Of a stretch of DNA of 64,000 nt, positions 1-12,648 are shown one piece after another (positions within the stretch are counted from its first letter, which is position 1; every line of letters begins with the position of its first letter). Source of the stretch: Poecilobothrus nobilitatus (Eukaryota > Arthropoda > Insecta > Diptera > Dolichopodidae); contig OX352774.1 in assembly GCA_947095535.1 (NCBI GenBank), forward strand, positions 221,824,965 through 221,888,964, given 5' to 3'. The notes under the pieces are model-generated. The model ran no database searches. It had not been told where the DNA came from and worked only from the letters and a program-made list of their open reading frames with translations. The position numbers and the translations under genes were made by a program.

Positions 1-1670
1 AAAGCACAATTTTCATTTGCCCTAAATAAATATTTAATCAAAACAGGATCTCAATATTTTTCAATTTTTCTTTTATTCATTTATATGTATGGTTTTCTTA
101 TTTTTCCTGATTATTTTTTTTTGTTTTTGACCAAACAACAGTAAAATTGAGAAAAATTATCCTGTAAAAACAAAGAAGTAAAAAATAAAAACACATATAT
201 ATATATATATTATATAATTTCATATCAAATTCTATTATATGTTAAATTCTTGTCTTCTCTATGGTTATGGAAAACAGTAAAAAAAAATAAAATACAATAC
301 AGGAAAATTAAAAAAATAACAACTATAATAATAATACAAAATAAATTTTCTTCTTAAATATTAAAGCAGGAAAAAGGCGTAAGACTATATATAGTTTATT
401 TTTAAAGAGCAGGCAACCAACCAACTTACAGTACAACAAAGTAAATGACAATGAACCGAAAAAACGAAAAGTGAAAAAAAAAAAAAAATTATATACTAAA
501 AATATAAGAAAAAAAAAAACGAATATACTCATAAAAGTACCATAAAAATACCATTGCCACCACAACAATAATCAAAAAATAAAATGCCAAACCACAGTAT
601 TACAATATAATATTTGTATGTGTTTGTTGTTGTTATAGAGGTCAGACCTCTTAAACTTCATACAATTTTTTTTTTCCCCTTTCTTATAATACACAAACAT
701 TTTATTTTATTTCGTCAATGTAAAATGGGTAGTGAAGCTTCTTTTCCTTGTTCGTATATATATTTTATAATGCGTACATTTTTTCTTAACCATAATTACA
801 GAATATCACGTTCTGTTTCAACAAAAATAACAAGCAAAAAAAAAAAAAAAAACAAAATTAAATGTAAAAGAAAACATCTTAAAGGCTTTCAGCACTAGAA
901 AAACAAAAACAAAATAAAAATAATGAAAAGAAAGCATTTAATATTTTTGTTTTACCATTTTATTTGAAAATCTACCTTTTTTTGTCACAATAAAATTTTC
1001 TGGTTAGCTCCCTCAGAAATCCATTTAACAACCAACCCTCATCCTTGAATACACAAAAGAGAAGATTTTATTATTTTTTTTTTTTTGTTTTATTATAGGA
1101 AAGAAATAAAATAGCAACAACATCAATTAAAAAACAAAAATAAAATTAATTTTAGAAAAAATAAAATTAAAGTTGGGATCAAAAGAAATGATAAAAGTTG
1201 TAGACACTATCATTGAAATGATGAGTTTCTAAAGATAAAGGGGAAAATGCAAAAAAAAAAAAATATTTTCTTTTTTAAGTGTTTTTAAGTTTTAATATAC
1301 CCAGCTATAGAAAATATCTTTTAGAAATTTTTTTTTTTTTTTGTTAAACCTAGTTTTAATTTTAGAACCCTTCTATCTTAATTTTAGAAGGTTTCTATTA
1401 AAAATCATTTTTCATCCTTTTAATATTGTTAAAGATATTTTTATTTAGGTAACATTAAAAAAAACATTTTTTGTTGTTGTAAGAAAAATAAGATAACTAT
1501 AATAAAAATATGATGGCAAATAAGGAACTCTATCTAATCCCATATAATTTTCGAAATGACCTAATATTTAACAAATAATGATAAGTATATATTAAAATCA
1601 AATTAAAAACATAGAATATCCTTAACTAAAAAGTGTTCATTAGGTGTTTTACAGGTAGATGTTTTATATA
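1..1670. other. AT-rich non-coding stretch
   Basis: Low-complexity DNA with many A and T homopolymers of 8-15 bases and a short (AT)n run at about 195-210. The open frames here are products of the poly(T)/poly(A) composition: they encode runs of Phe, Leu, Ile and Lys and match no family I know. No splice-site or promoter pattern stands out. Confidence 0.7.
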
Positions 1671-1675
1671 GGTAC

Positions 1676-1743
1676 TTATAAAGCACCCAATTTCAGTTTG
1701 AATAAATTGTATCTTGTAAAGCATCCAATTTCAGTTTGAATAA
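1676..1743. repeat. Two-copy short direct repeat
   Basis: A 30-base unit beginning TTATAAAGCACCCAATTTCA occurs at 1676-1705 and again at 1714-1743 with two substitutions (A to G and C to T). The copies are 38 bases apart start to start, with an 8-base spacer. This looks like a recent local duplication. No function can be assigned. Confidence 0.8.
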
Positions 1744-1856
1744 CACATGTGGATATGCAAAGCTCAACTGAATATTTGTTCCACTCTTCTATTAAATAAA
1801 TTAAATGATTACAATTAAATAACATATTATATACATATTCATATTATATACATATA

Positions 1857-2330
1857 CAGTCAGTCCATTGTTTGACTGGTGTTGGAATAACGTTTGTTTA
1901 TGAACTCTAACTGTATCTTAGCCAAGCAATAGACATTTGTTTTATGGGCTATGTTTTCTCCTGTGAATGCAAGCTGCGTTCAAATTGGTGTTTGTCTGTA
2001 GTTTTTAGCTTTAACATTGAATGGTTTAATGTTGCTTGCATTTTGAATGTCCTGAGACAATCTATTATATAGCATTATTGCTGATGGTATTAAACTGTTT
2101 AGGTGTTTCTGCGTTCTACTGAATAGAATATTTATCATTTGGCTCGTTCATGTGTTTCTTCCAGTAACACCAGCTCTTATTGTGAGCTGCTGATTATTTT
2201 TTATAAGTTCATTTTTTATTTTATATATACATATTTAGCCTTTTTTAGTGCTACAATGTTACAGAGTTTGTTGAGATTCCACACCCGATACATTAGTATT
2301 GCATTATATAGTCCATCATAGCTAAATAAT
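1857..2330 (-). mobile_element. Decayed non-LTR retrotransposon ORF2 tail (Jockey/CR1-like)
   Basis: This block is less A/T-rich than its surroundings. On the minus strand, short conceptual translations from different frames resemble the end of a non-LTR reverse transcriptase ORF. An upstream piece near 2230-2320 contains SYDGLYNAILMYRVWN, like the thumb-region pattern in which a hydrophobic 'GL..S.L.YG...W' motif appears. A downstream piece near 1985-2130 contains NSLIPSAIMLYNRLSQDI, then NIKPFNVKAKNY, like the terminal 'iP..iN.LP..i....FK..lk.Y' pattern. Stops and frame changes separate the pieces, so it is a dead 3' fragment. The clade is uncertain. Seen: the motif order and strand. Inferred: the family. 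Confidence 0.45.
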
Positions 2331-2334
2331 ATTT

Positions 2335-5300
2335 TAATGGCTTTAGTCACTATCCGAACGCATCAATTTAATAACATCATTAATTTCATTTTATAACAAA
2401 TTAATTTTCCAACTATCTAAAATTTTTATATAATTAGAAATTTTATGAACTAAATTTTACTTACATTTTTAAAAATGGTTATTTAAATACAAATGAAAAA
2501 AAAAATAAATATTTTATAATTATTAAATATTGTACAAAAAAAAAAAAATTTAAATTGGGATATAAATTTGTTTTTTTTTTTTTCCTTTAAAACTTCAATA
2601 AAATTTTTTTTTCATTTTAAATATAATTATTTTTATTTTTCAATTTTATAAAAATAAAAAGAAAAAAAAATAAAATAAGGAAAAACTTTTACCGGTACCA
2701 ATACATAAAATTTTTTTCATTTTATTTCACTTGAAAAAACATCAAATTTACCACATTATTCCCTATTCTTTATATTTTTGGAAATGATATTTTTCCCTGT
2801 TCTCAATTTTTATCCTTACCTAAAAGTGTTTTAAAATATTTTTAGAGAAAATCAAAAGCAAAAAAAAAAAAAGTTTAAACAAAAAAAAAATTTTGAGGAT
2901 AATTTGTCAAATTCAAATTCTCGCAATAAATATTTCCCAACTTTTTTTTTTTCCATTTGCCTTTCCATCTTCTTTTTAAAGTCATTAAATTTAATAATTT
3001 CTCATGTATTTTTTTTTTTTGTTTTTTTTTGCTTTTTTTTTTATAATTTGCTTTTTATTATATCTAATAATAACTTACTTATTACTTACGTGTGTATTTT
3101 TCTCTTTTTTAAAACAAATTTACATATATACATAAATATGTACCTACCTACATTCTTATTATTATAATATTATATGTATGTGAATAAATTTGTACACTAA
3201 CTTCCTTTGCATTTAAATTCCAAACTTCATTAAAAAAAAAATTTTTTTTTTTTTTTCCTTCATCATTCATACAAAAAAGATGATGCCTACCTTTTTTCCT
3301 TCTCTGTTCCTCTCTCATAATTCTATATATATATATATATACTTAATCACAAGAGAATAAAATTAGAATAAGAGAATTAAAACATAGAGAAAAAAAAAAC
3401 AAAAACAAAAACAAAAACCAAATAGAAAAAGGGAAATAAGAAAATCTTTTTTTTTTTTTTTAATGATGGCTTAATAGATCAGGGACGTGCGGTACCTAAA
3501 TATAAAAAGAAAAAATTTAATAAAAAGAAAGCTAAAATTTACCATAAAACACATTTACATGCATGCACACTAAAAATTTATTTTTGACGGTAATAAAAAA
3601 CTCAAAAAGTAAAAAGAAACAAAATAATAATAAATAAATAAAAGAAAATAAAAATAACAATGAAAGATTCACAGGACGCCTTAAAAAAGCCACAAGGGAC
3701 AATTTTTTTTTTTATTTTTTTTTTTTTGTATTTATATACATACATATATCTTTCTACTTCTTGTTTTGCACTAAGCGTTCTGGCATGCGAATAAATTTCT
3801 TTCTTTTTACCGTAATTTTCTGTTTATTTTTTGTTTTTTCTTCTTTTTATTTTATATATAATTTTTTTTTTTTTATTTATTTTATATTTTGTTTGTATTT
3901 CTCATTCGTTTTTTATTTCAATTTTTCTTCTTACAGTTGATTAATTTATGGTAACATCGCGATAATAAAAGGCCAAACGAAAAATGAACACAAAAAAAAA
4001 ATTATAAATAAAACAGTAAAATAAAAATAAAAAAAATCCAAAATAAAAACAATATTCAAAGTTTTTTGTTACCACAGTTGAAAATGGCAGTATATAGATG
4101 AACGGTAAGATCAAATAATAATAAATATATACAAGATTTTGGTTTTTGTTTTAAACCATCATAATTCATAATCATCTTATATTGTAATATATTTTTTTTT
4201 AATTAAATCGACTTCTAGCCAATGTTCACTAGTTTCGTAAGATCGTCGTCATTTTTCGACTCTGTTTAATAAACTTTGTTTTGGACGAACCCTTTTCTAT
4301 TTTTATAACTTTAATAAAAAAAAAATCATTCTAATTGAATATGGCTCTGGTATTTTTTCGATGTGTTCTGGCAGCATAGACTGTTTTATTATTTTTTATA
4401 TTATTATGTAGTTTTAACTTTCAACTCTATAACTACATCAACACAGAGTTTTCTTTTGGCTCATTTTCCGATTTATACCCATTTCTTTCATAGTTTAATA
4501 GAATTGATATCTCTAATGTGCAGTAGACGTGTAATTTAAATTTTCTTTTATTGAGTTATTTCGTAAATATTTAGTTGCACAAAATTAGCTTTAGTTTCAT
4601 TTCAATATCACATCGTAAACTTCACAGACATATCTTTTTCTATTTTTTCTGTCAAGAAATTATATGACGAGCGATTTTAATAATAATCTCCTCCATATCG
4701 ATTAGACTTAACTTATAGGAACCACAAACAACTATGAATAAACTATGAATAAATATGTATAATTATTATATTCAATTTTCTTTATCCAATTCAATTGAAA
4801 ACCAGGGACATTTTTGTTTTTTGTATGTTAATTACTCTTGTAGATCTTAAAAAGGGATATGAACTAATCACTGAACCACAAAGTATCTTCGATAATGGTT
4901 CTAAATCTTAAAAAAAAAAAAAAGGCTTCTCTTGATATAACTTAAGTTATATTACTTTTTTGTTCGATTGTCTTTTTTTGTTTGTTTTTTACTAAACAAA
5001 AAAAAAACATAGCAATCAAAGTGGCGCAAAATCCATCTTTCAAAATTTTTGAATTATTGTTAGTTAAAAAACAAAACAGAACAAGACATGAAACAAAAAC
5101 AATATTAAATAGAAAGAGACAAAAAAAAAAACGAATAACAAATGAAACGGAAGTATTTAAACAAAAAGAAAAAAAATATGGAAAATAGAAATTTATCGCC
5201 TATCTCTTTTTCATCGCTCCTTTTTCCACTTTTTTTTTTTCTCTGGGACAAAAAAAAAGACACTAAACTTTAATTTTGACTTTAACATATTTAAATGACA

Positions 5301-6605
5301 TTTTCTAAATTGGGTCGGTGAATGAAGTAAAGAGAAGTAAAGATAAAAGATAAAAAAGGACAAAAATATGAATTCAGGATAATTCAGCGCAGTTCGTTAG
5401 GCCAAAAAGCAAACAAAAAAAAAAATTAAAAATTAAAAAAAAAATTAAAAATGAAAAAAACAAACTTTGCCTAATGGACATTGCATACCAGCAAACAAAC
5501 AAATAAAATTGAAAATGATTACAAATAATTAAAGGTAAAACATTGTTGTATAGAGAGGGGGGAGGTGGAGAAGTAAAGCATTGTAAACGATTTTCTCATA
5601 TAACAAAAAAAAAAAAAGCATAATACAAGCCAAATTGATAAGATCAGAATAACTAAAGTCTTTTGACCAGTGTTTGTTTTTTTTTTTTTTTGTTTTTACC
5701 GCTTATTTATGGTTTGTTGTTTTTGCTATATTTAATTCTTCCTGTATTGTTGTTGTTGTTTTAGTTGTTAAACTTATTGTTATTTTTCTTTTTTTCTTTT
5801 GTTGCTCTTTGGTCTTTTTAATGAGTTCCTATTCTACAAAAAAAAAAATACTATGAATATCCTGTTTACATAATGGAATCATTTTTGAATTTATGGGGAA
5901 ACCGGGGTATTGAGAAGTAAGAACATTAAAATGTCCATGCATTATGATTTTAGCTGTTAAGAATTGTTGTTGTTAAAGAAAGTAGCTTAATAAAAGTAAA
6001 AAACAAAAAATTTATTAGAATAGGAAGAAATGATAATTTGTCTTAGTTTAAATTTTATTGCAAGAAAATTCATTAAGAGAATAAAAAACGAACGTTATTT
6101 TCCAATTTTTGTTTTTCCTGTTTTCTTGTCAATTTTTTTTTCTTTTATAATTTTTTTTTTTTTTCAATATTATGTCTTACCATTTTCTTTTTTTATGAGC
6201 TTTTTATTGGCAAAAATGTTTAAATATTGAAATTTTTTTTAAAAGGAACTTTTTAGACTCAATAAAAAGTTATTCTTTTTGAAAATTTGAGTTGTTTCGA
6301 TAAAAATCATTTATTTTTATATTGGTAAATCATTTTGGTCATTTAAAAAGATTGTTAAAGCAATTATTATAAATAACTTATTTTTTTATTTTTTTTTTTT
6401 GGGGCAGGAAATAATACCATAAATATTAGCAATTGATTACAGAATGTTTTAAAAGTTTTTCTTGTTAACAAGGATTTTAATGATAAGAAGAAAATTATTT
6501 ATTATATTTATTTTTTTTTAATTGAAAAGAGTTTTTTTAAAACATGTTTCAATAACTTTATAAACTTTTAGAAAAAATGTTTCAAAACAAAATTAAAAAT
6601 TAAAT
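2335..6605. other. Long low-complexity AT-rich stretch
   Basis: About 4.3 kb dominated by poly(A)/poly(T), ATATAT runs (about 3324-3342) and a (CAAAAA)n run near 3398-3420. A purine-only tract lies at 5552-5575. The open frames at 2904-3167, 4982-5188, 5674-5856 and 6030-6230 are low-complexity artefacts rich in F, L, I or K. I see no exon, RNA gene or recognisable repeat here. Confidence 0.65.
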
Positions 6606-6611
6606 TAAAAA

Positions 6612-6860
6612 TTTTCCTTATTAGTTTCACTTTATCCGTCTTGTCCGGCTGTTTACAAAAGTTTTACACTGTTTACGATAAAGCAATGAAATTTTAGCCC
6701 TATGCTTTCATACAAACATTAATGTTGTAGAACAATGTTTTTTTGCAGTTACGGAGCTAAAGCCCTGTCAATTTTTAACAGTCCTATTTATGTTAGTCTC
6801 CGTTTCTCCTTTACTGTTTTTCATTCTAAAAACATCAAACGACAGAGTTTTTTTTTTCTC
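6612..6860 (+). mobile_element. Fragment of the 'TTACGGAGCTACAGCCC' repeat family
   Basis: Colinear with the start of the larger element at 39941-41225. Both have CTTATTAGTTTCACT, a degenerate TCCGTC microsatellite, CTGTTTACAAAA, and then a segment reading TTACGGAGCTA-AGCCC (6755-6775 here). Both continue into a stretch ending with ATCAAACGACAG here and GTCATTCGACAG there. The copy is diverged and truncated on its right side, and it has no coding capacity. It belongs to a non-autonomous family with at least four representatives in this window. Confidence 0.65.
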
Positions 6861-6975
6861 CTTTTAAAAATATTATGATGAGTTATTGCCAGAGGACTAA
6901 AATTGAACATGAAATAAAAACTAAAAACAATGAATAAAAGGATAACACTTTTTTAAAATAATAAAATATACAACT

Positions 6976-7165
6976 AGGGGCCTCGGTGGCCTAGTGGGTA
7001 AGAGCATATAAAATATAATACGCTTTAAACACCAAGAGAGTGTGGGTTCGAATCTCATACACGTCGTAAGAGTTATTCCCCCTTACGACATGTACAGCCA
7101 CGCCTGAACAGGAAAGTCTGTGTAATTTCACAACTTTTACAACTTTGCATTAGTCAATAATAAGA
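6976..7165 (+). mobile_element. tRNA-derived SINE, copy A (most complete head)
   Basis: The 5' part carries both internal RNA polymerase III promoter elements of a tRNA: an A box TGGCCTAGTGG at 6987-6997 and a B box GGTTCGAATCTC at 7045-7056. The spacing is normal for a tRNA gene. There is no matching acceptor stem, and the sequence runs on into a tRNA-unrelated body (ACATGTACAGCCACGCCTGA, about 7088-7107). That is the layout of a SINE rather than a tRNA gene. The body is shared with copies at 9355-9534 (minus) and 48250-48412 (plus), and the head with 25550-25670. The 3' end is less clear than in the other copies, since no long poly(A) remains. Transcription could in principle start from the intact boxes. 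Confidence 0.85.
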
Positions 7166-7169
7166 AATT

Positions 7170-7961
7170 TAAAGATTCGTTTTCTTTAATAACAAAAACT
7201 TTTTATAAGATATAAAAAATTTTAATTTTTAAAACAACATAATAAAAATTTTGATTTGTATATATGCAAAAAACTATTAAATTAATAAAAACATTCATTT
7301 TCATATTAATTATCTTAAATTTTATTAAATTAATTAATTATCAATAAAAATAAATCAACTTCAATTATCATTTTTTAATTTAATAATCGTATTTACAAAA
7401 AAAATCTTTTTTTCTATTACATGAATAATTAAAATGATTCTTTCAACCTCTTAAAATGTTTCAATTTTTTTTGTCTTTAATATCAAATCAAATATCGTTC
7501 AAAGATCCTTCATAGAAATTGTACATGGTTTATCTAAGTAGAACCTTTAAAACTAGACTTTAGGATAGGACCTTTAATAGAAATCCCCATAATACAGTTT
7601 TGTGTTGTGTTTTCAAATTTTGAAGAAAGATTTCAATCTTCTTCTTAAATTTTTCTAAATTGTATACATATGAGTAACCAACTTTAGAGAACACTTGAGA
7701 TGGCATGGCAAATAAATTCCACGTTACACCTTCATTGAAGTTCTACAGTATAGCAATCGGTATCTGTTGCATTCCCCTTTTGTTCTTTTCCCTTCGTAGG
7801 AAAATTTTAAGTAAAGGTATATTAACTGATTTATTTTTTTAGAACAGTACATATTATGTATTCCTACAAGATACCTATATAATATTAGGTCAATGACTCA
7901 ACTGTATATAGTTGCAAATTAAAGACCTTATTCTACATCTTCCTTCTACAATATTCTTTTT
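7170..7961. other. AT-rich spacer without recognisable feature
   Basis: Mostly A/T-rich sequence. A slightly more complex part at about 7660-7810 (CGGTATCTGTTGCATTCCCC region) could be an old repeat, but I see no partner for it in the window. Confidence 0.6.
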
Positions 7962-8660
7962 ATACCCGTATGAACTATGTTCAATGGTATAATAAATTTA
8001 CCATTACGTTTGTGACACCTTAAAGGAGTCGAGCTAGATATAGTGTCAAAGATATGGATCGGTTCAGAATCGAATGCTGAGTCGATTAAGCCATGTACGT
8101 CCGTCCGCACGATAATTCAAAAAATGAAGGAGCTAGAAAGTTGAAATTTTTTTTACGTTATTTTTACAAAATTGTTAGTTTTGCTATTTAAATCCAGCAA
8201 CAATTTCTGTAAAATTCTGTAAAATTTGGTTGTGATGATACGGCTGGTTTGGGTATAGCTGCCATACAACTTCTCTTTTTAAATAAAAATAACTCAGTGT
8301 CTATTGAAGCTAGAAATCTGAAATTTAGTAAACAGGTGTCGAGTTACATGCCAACAACTTTTGTAAAATTTGGTTGGTCTAGAGCAGCCGGTTCAGACTT
8401 CTTCCACCTCTTGGAACTTAATGAAGCTAGGGGTCTGCAATGTTACAAATGATGACCAAGTTTTATGGCAACAACTCTTGTAAAATTTGGTTGTGTTTGT
8501 GCAATAGATTCCAATAGCTGTCATACAACTCCACAATTTACATAAATATAACTCTGTAGAATTAACGTCGGTACTAAAACATCTTAATGTTTTTAAATGA
8601 TGGTCAAGTTTTATAGAAACAGGGTATATTACGTTCATACGGGTATCCCAGAGTTGACAC
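7962..8660 (+). mobile_element. Mini-me/Helentron-like non-autonomous element with inverted ends
   Basis: The element begins ATACCCGTATGAAC (7962-7975) and ends with the exact reverse complement GTTCATACGGGTAT (8634-8647), a 14-base terminal inverted repeat. The right-flank text TGTCAACTCT (reverse strand) recurs beside a related terminus at 30258, so the true end may lie a few bases further out. Inside are the hallmarks of a repeat group widespread in flies: TTTGTGACACC, GAGCTAGATATA, GAGTCGATTAAGCCATGTAC and a short GTCCGTCCG tract near 8099-8108. Then come internal direct repeats at about 116-bp spacing around GTAAAATTTGGTTG (8366, 8477). There is no coding capacity; the open frames on both strands here are by-products. 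Mini-me and DINE-1 relatives are known from Diptera; membership here is inferred from layout. Confidence 0.7.
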
Positions 8661-9354
8661 AGTCTACTCTACTGTACTTTTTTTCGTCTTCAAATAATTT
8701 TAAATCTCTTAAAAACAAATTTAGATTAAATAAAAGACATACAAATCGTATTAAACTAAAAAACTTTTCTTTTTTTTATAACAAGAAAATCTATTTTTAT
8801 AATTTAATTTATATAACATTATTAAAAATTATAACATTAAATTGACTATATAATCGACCATAAAAGTAAAATATTTATTATTATTTTCTTTCTTTCTTTT
8901 TTTATTTCCTTTTTATTTTATTATAATATAGATATTATATACCTAAGTCTTTTATTTGTATATTATCCAGATTTTCATTTTCATTCATATAACATTTATC
9001 TTAATATTTTCCTACTCCATATATGTATATCTTGTTTTTATTTTTTTTTTTCCTTTTTGTAGATATTTTTCACTTTCTCTAATGGGCTCAGTTTTTATAA
9101 CAGTTTGCTCTTGTCACAATAATTTAATTTTATGCTCTGTTAATTTTTTTTAATAATTTTTACTAAGGATAGGTAGATGGTATTTATACCGCAGTGATAT
9201 AAGTAGTAGTAAAAATAGTATCTAAGGTCGTAGAAATAGTAGAAGGAAAATGGAATGAAGAAAATTATGACATTATAATTAGAATATAGGGACAGATTAT
9301 GGTATGTTCTTCTTTTCACAAAAAAAATGTATTTTAATAACAGTAGTTTTGTAA
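8661..9354. other. AT-rich spacer without recognisable feature
   Basis: Low-complexity DNA with poly(T) tracts. No exon signal, RNA gene or repeat that I can match elsewhere in the window. Confidence 0.6.
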
Positions 9355-9534
9355 CTTTTTTTTTTAGTGCATTTCCCCGCCACATAAATGTAACAAGGGA
9401 ATTAGACAGTCTTTCCTTTTCAGGCGTCGTTGTACATGTTGTAAGGAGGAATTATTGTTATAAAACGTGTGTGAGATTTCTCGGTGTTTACAGCGTATTA
9501 TTTACGCTGGCACCCACTAGGCCACCGAGTTCCC
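9355..9534 (-). mobile_element. tRNA-derived SINE, copy B (minus strand, B box deleted)
   Basis: Read on the minus strand, it starts GGGAACTCGGTGGCCTAGTG, carrying the same A box as copy A. It continues through CGCTGTAAACACC and has lost about 13 bases that hold the start of the B box. It then matches the body shared with copies A and C (ACATGTACA-CGACGCCTGA, then GGAAAGACTGTCTAATTCCC). It ends TTACATTTATGTGGCGGGGA followed by GCACT and a ten-base poly(A) tail (poly(T) at 9356-9365 on the plus strand). This copy and copy D share the ACATTTATGTG 3' end, which defines the family terminus. No clear target-site duplication is visible. Confidence 0.85.
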
Positions 9535-9554
9535 AAACTATTTTTTTTTTTTAA

Positions 9555-12500
9555 TATTTTATTACGTTTTTTATAATACTTCTGAGCTTTTTTAGAATTG
9601 CTGAATATCTTATAAGAAATGGCAGCAATTGCAATAATTCTATTACATGGACTAAGAAATTAGAAAAAATCATGTTTTTGGTTTGCTCCTCACATAAGTG
9701 ATGACACACCATATTAAAAATAAAAGTTTTTAAAATTACCATATTAGTAGGTTTGTATAAATTGGACTGCTTGTATGTAATGCTCGTATGCTCTTGGAAT
9801 CCCTTCAAATGCTGATTGATGAAAAAGTATAAAAATTAAGCTGTATAGGTACAAAATATCAGCTTTTATAGATGTACTCTGTGAACCCAACATATAGCCT
9901 AAGATATTCAATAAAAATCTTTATATGCATTTATATGCAAAGAGAATTAAAATTAAATTCAAAAAAAAAAGTACAGGTAGGTATACAAATGAATCCCAGT
10001 TCTCTTTTAATTTTTTAGGCGGAGATTAGGTATGATGATAAAAAATTCAACAAACCTTGAGATGTACATGAGGGGATGGGAAATTTTTCATAAAATTATT
10101 CAAATATTTTATTTATTTCAGACAATTTTTATTGTTAGCTGACAACATCAATATATTATATATATTTTAAAATTTTCTTTTTCTTTAGAAAAATCCTTTT
10201 TGTTTTTCCTTTTCTTTATATATTGTTTTCAAAGCTATTAAATTTTTTTTATTCGTTTATTTCCAGTTTCCATTTAAAATTTTCATTTTATATATATAGG
10301 TGTAGGTATATATTATTCAAAGAGTTGTACTTCCTAAAATTTTTATTTCAAAAACCATCCTTTTCATTTAAATCGCATTCGAAAACTTTCTTACTCTGTT
10401 GTTAAATATTTGGCATTGACCAAAACAATCAAATAAACTTCCAGAGTAAAGGAAAAAAATTTTGAAAATGAAAAATCAGGACAATAAAATAAAGGTAAAA
10501 GAAAATAAATATAAAAGAAAACATGAGTTCCTTTTAACAATACAAAAAAAAAAAAAAATAAATACTATAGTTTTTTTTTTTTTTTTATTTCCTTAAGAAT
10601 ATAGTATTTATAAAAAGAAGTATCTTACAAAGTATCTAAAGATACAAAAATAAAATAAAAGGATCTAATCTAGTCTAGTGAAAAATAGAAAATAATTTTT
10701 TCTCATTTAAAATATTTCAAAAATGTTGTCCTTTTCTATTTTTTAATGTTCAAAAATTAAAAAAAAAAATTTGCTGGTATCAGTATAGAAAAATTCAATT
10801 TAATTTCCTTTGAAAATTATAATGAAAAACAAAAAAAAATTACACTTTTGTAATACTGTTAATATCATGAGTTCGTCAACATGAGTTCATTGTAAAAGAA
10901 CAGAAAGGAATTGAAATCAAATTTTTGAGCCTCTTTTTACTATTCGGTTTTTTTTTTTAATATCTTTTTTGTGGATTTTACTGTTGTTATTCTTATAGTT
11001 ATTGTAATCTAGTCAAGTACGTTTCTTCCTTTTTCTTATTTTGCGTAATTTTATATCAAAGAAGGATACAACAATCTGGTATTGATTTTTTGTAAAAAAA
11101 AAAAAAAAAAACACAACGAAATGAAATGGAAAAAATTGAAATAAAATTTTAAGAAATTAAAGAATTTTTATTTGCTTGCATCTTTTTTTTTTTTTTTGAA
11201 GAAATTTAAAGAATTTTGTTTCGGAAAAAACTGATGTTCGTCTCCTTTTAATTAAGATTTTTAACAAAAATAAAAATTTAAAAGAATTTACAACCAAGTA
11301 GAAAAAAAAAATTGATTTTTAGTTGATGTACAGTTGCAGAAGAAAAAGATGTACTAATATAAATTAAAAATAATATAGCAATATAGTACAAAAATTTCTA
11401 AAAAAAGGCTATCTTAAAAAATAATATATCATTAACATTAAGAAATGGAAACAAATACGTTGGTTAAATCATATTGTTGTAATAGTTCCCAATTGTCCAT
11501 AAATCAATTAAAGTATAATTTATTCTAAACTTTCAGAGGATTATTCTAAATGAGATGATCCTTTTTTAAAAATTATTTCTTTAATCGTTTAATGCTGAGG
11601 TAGGTATACAACAATTAACCAACCGAATAAACAATTAACTAAAATATTGATTTCTCATAGGTGTTGAACTAGATTTCCTAAAACTATTTGACTCCAAATC
11701 TTTTTTATACTATGGGGTCTTTTATCTATTTTTTTGCATACTACTGTAATATAAAATAGTATAGAGTATAAATATTAAATATTTTTAAAACGTAAAAATA
11801 AAATACGCTTCCTTTTACGAATCTTCCTTTTAAAAAGAAAAAAAAAAACAACAAGAAATCTATTAATTTGGCTAGAAGTATTTTATAAATTTGTTTATAA
11901 GAGACAGAAAAACCTAAAAAAGACAACAAGGATATTAAAAGGGTATTTTTAATAATTGTCTCAAACCTAATTAAATTTTATTATACAGAAAGATCTTTGT
12001 TTTATATGTATATGTAATATATATAAATATTTTTTTTTTTTTTTGGAGTTCATGAAAAGAACCTTAATATTTTTAGACAAAAAAAAAAAATAAATAAATA
12101 AATAAATAAAAGTTAGAAAAAAAAAATTTTGATTTACATTAATAAAAATTTAATTTTTATTCAAGGAGCGCATTAAAAATTTAAGTTTCAGGGAAAAAAT
12201 TACATAGTTTATATTTTAAAATCTCTATAAATTATACAATATTTTGTTTAAAATAAAAAGAAACTTTCCATTAGTTATTTTATTTCCGAGAAGAAAAAAT
12301 TTTTTTAGTACATGGAACAGAAAGCATTATAATATAACTGCGATACTTTTAAAATTGATTCACGTATTTTGACTAGCCTGAAAGCTATTTAATTTTTTTT
12401 GAATTAGTTCAAAGCCTTCTCTATTTAGCCTAAAGCCTTAACAAATTTTATTCTTTTTCATTTTATTTATTAATAAAAAAAACTACATTTTTACATTTTG

Positions 12501-12645
12501 TTGTTTTATTTCGAATAGAGTCTTTTGAACAAAAAGCACCCTTACCTCAATTTTATTTTCTCAAAAAAAAAAAAATTTTATGAAATTCAAAACCATAACA
12601 GAATGATGGTTATCTGATTTAAATAAAAAAAAAATAATGGACTCT
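9555..12645. other. AT-rich non-coding stretch
   Basis: About 3.1 kb of A/T-rich sequence with poly(A)/poly(T) runs and an (AATA)n run at about 12087-12110. The open frames at 9551-9808, 10223-10405 and 11741-11929 have no family resemblance and sit in biased sequence. I see no supportable gene. Confidence 0.6.
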
Positions 12646-12648
12646 TTA

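Noticed and set aside
2904..3167. An 87-residue frame and similar F/L/I/K-rich frames throughout (for example 33660-33971 and 43247-43654)
   Set aside because: They are translations of poly(T)/poly(A) DNA with no motif, no mixed amino-acid composition and often an equally long frame on the opposite strand.
6976..7056. Functional tRNA gene
   Set aside because: Both internal promoter boxes are present, but there is no acceptor-stem pairing, no normal anticodon arm and the sequence continues into a repeated body.
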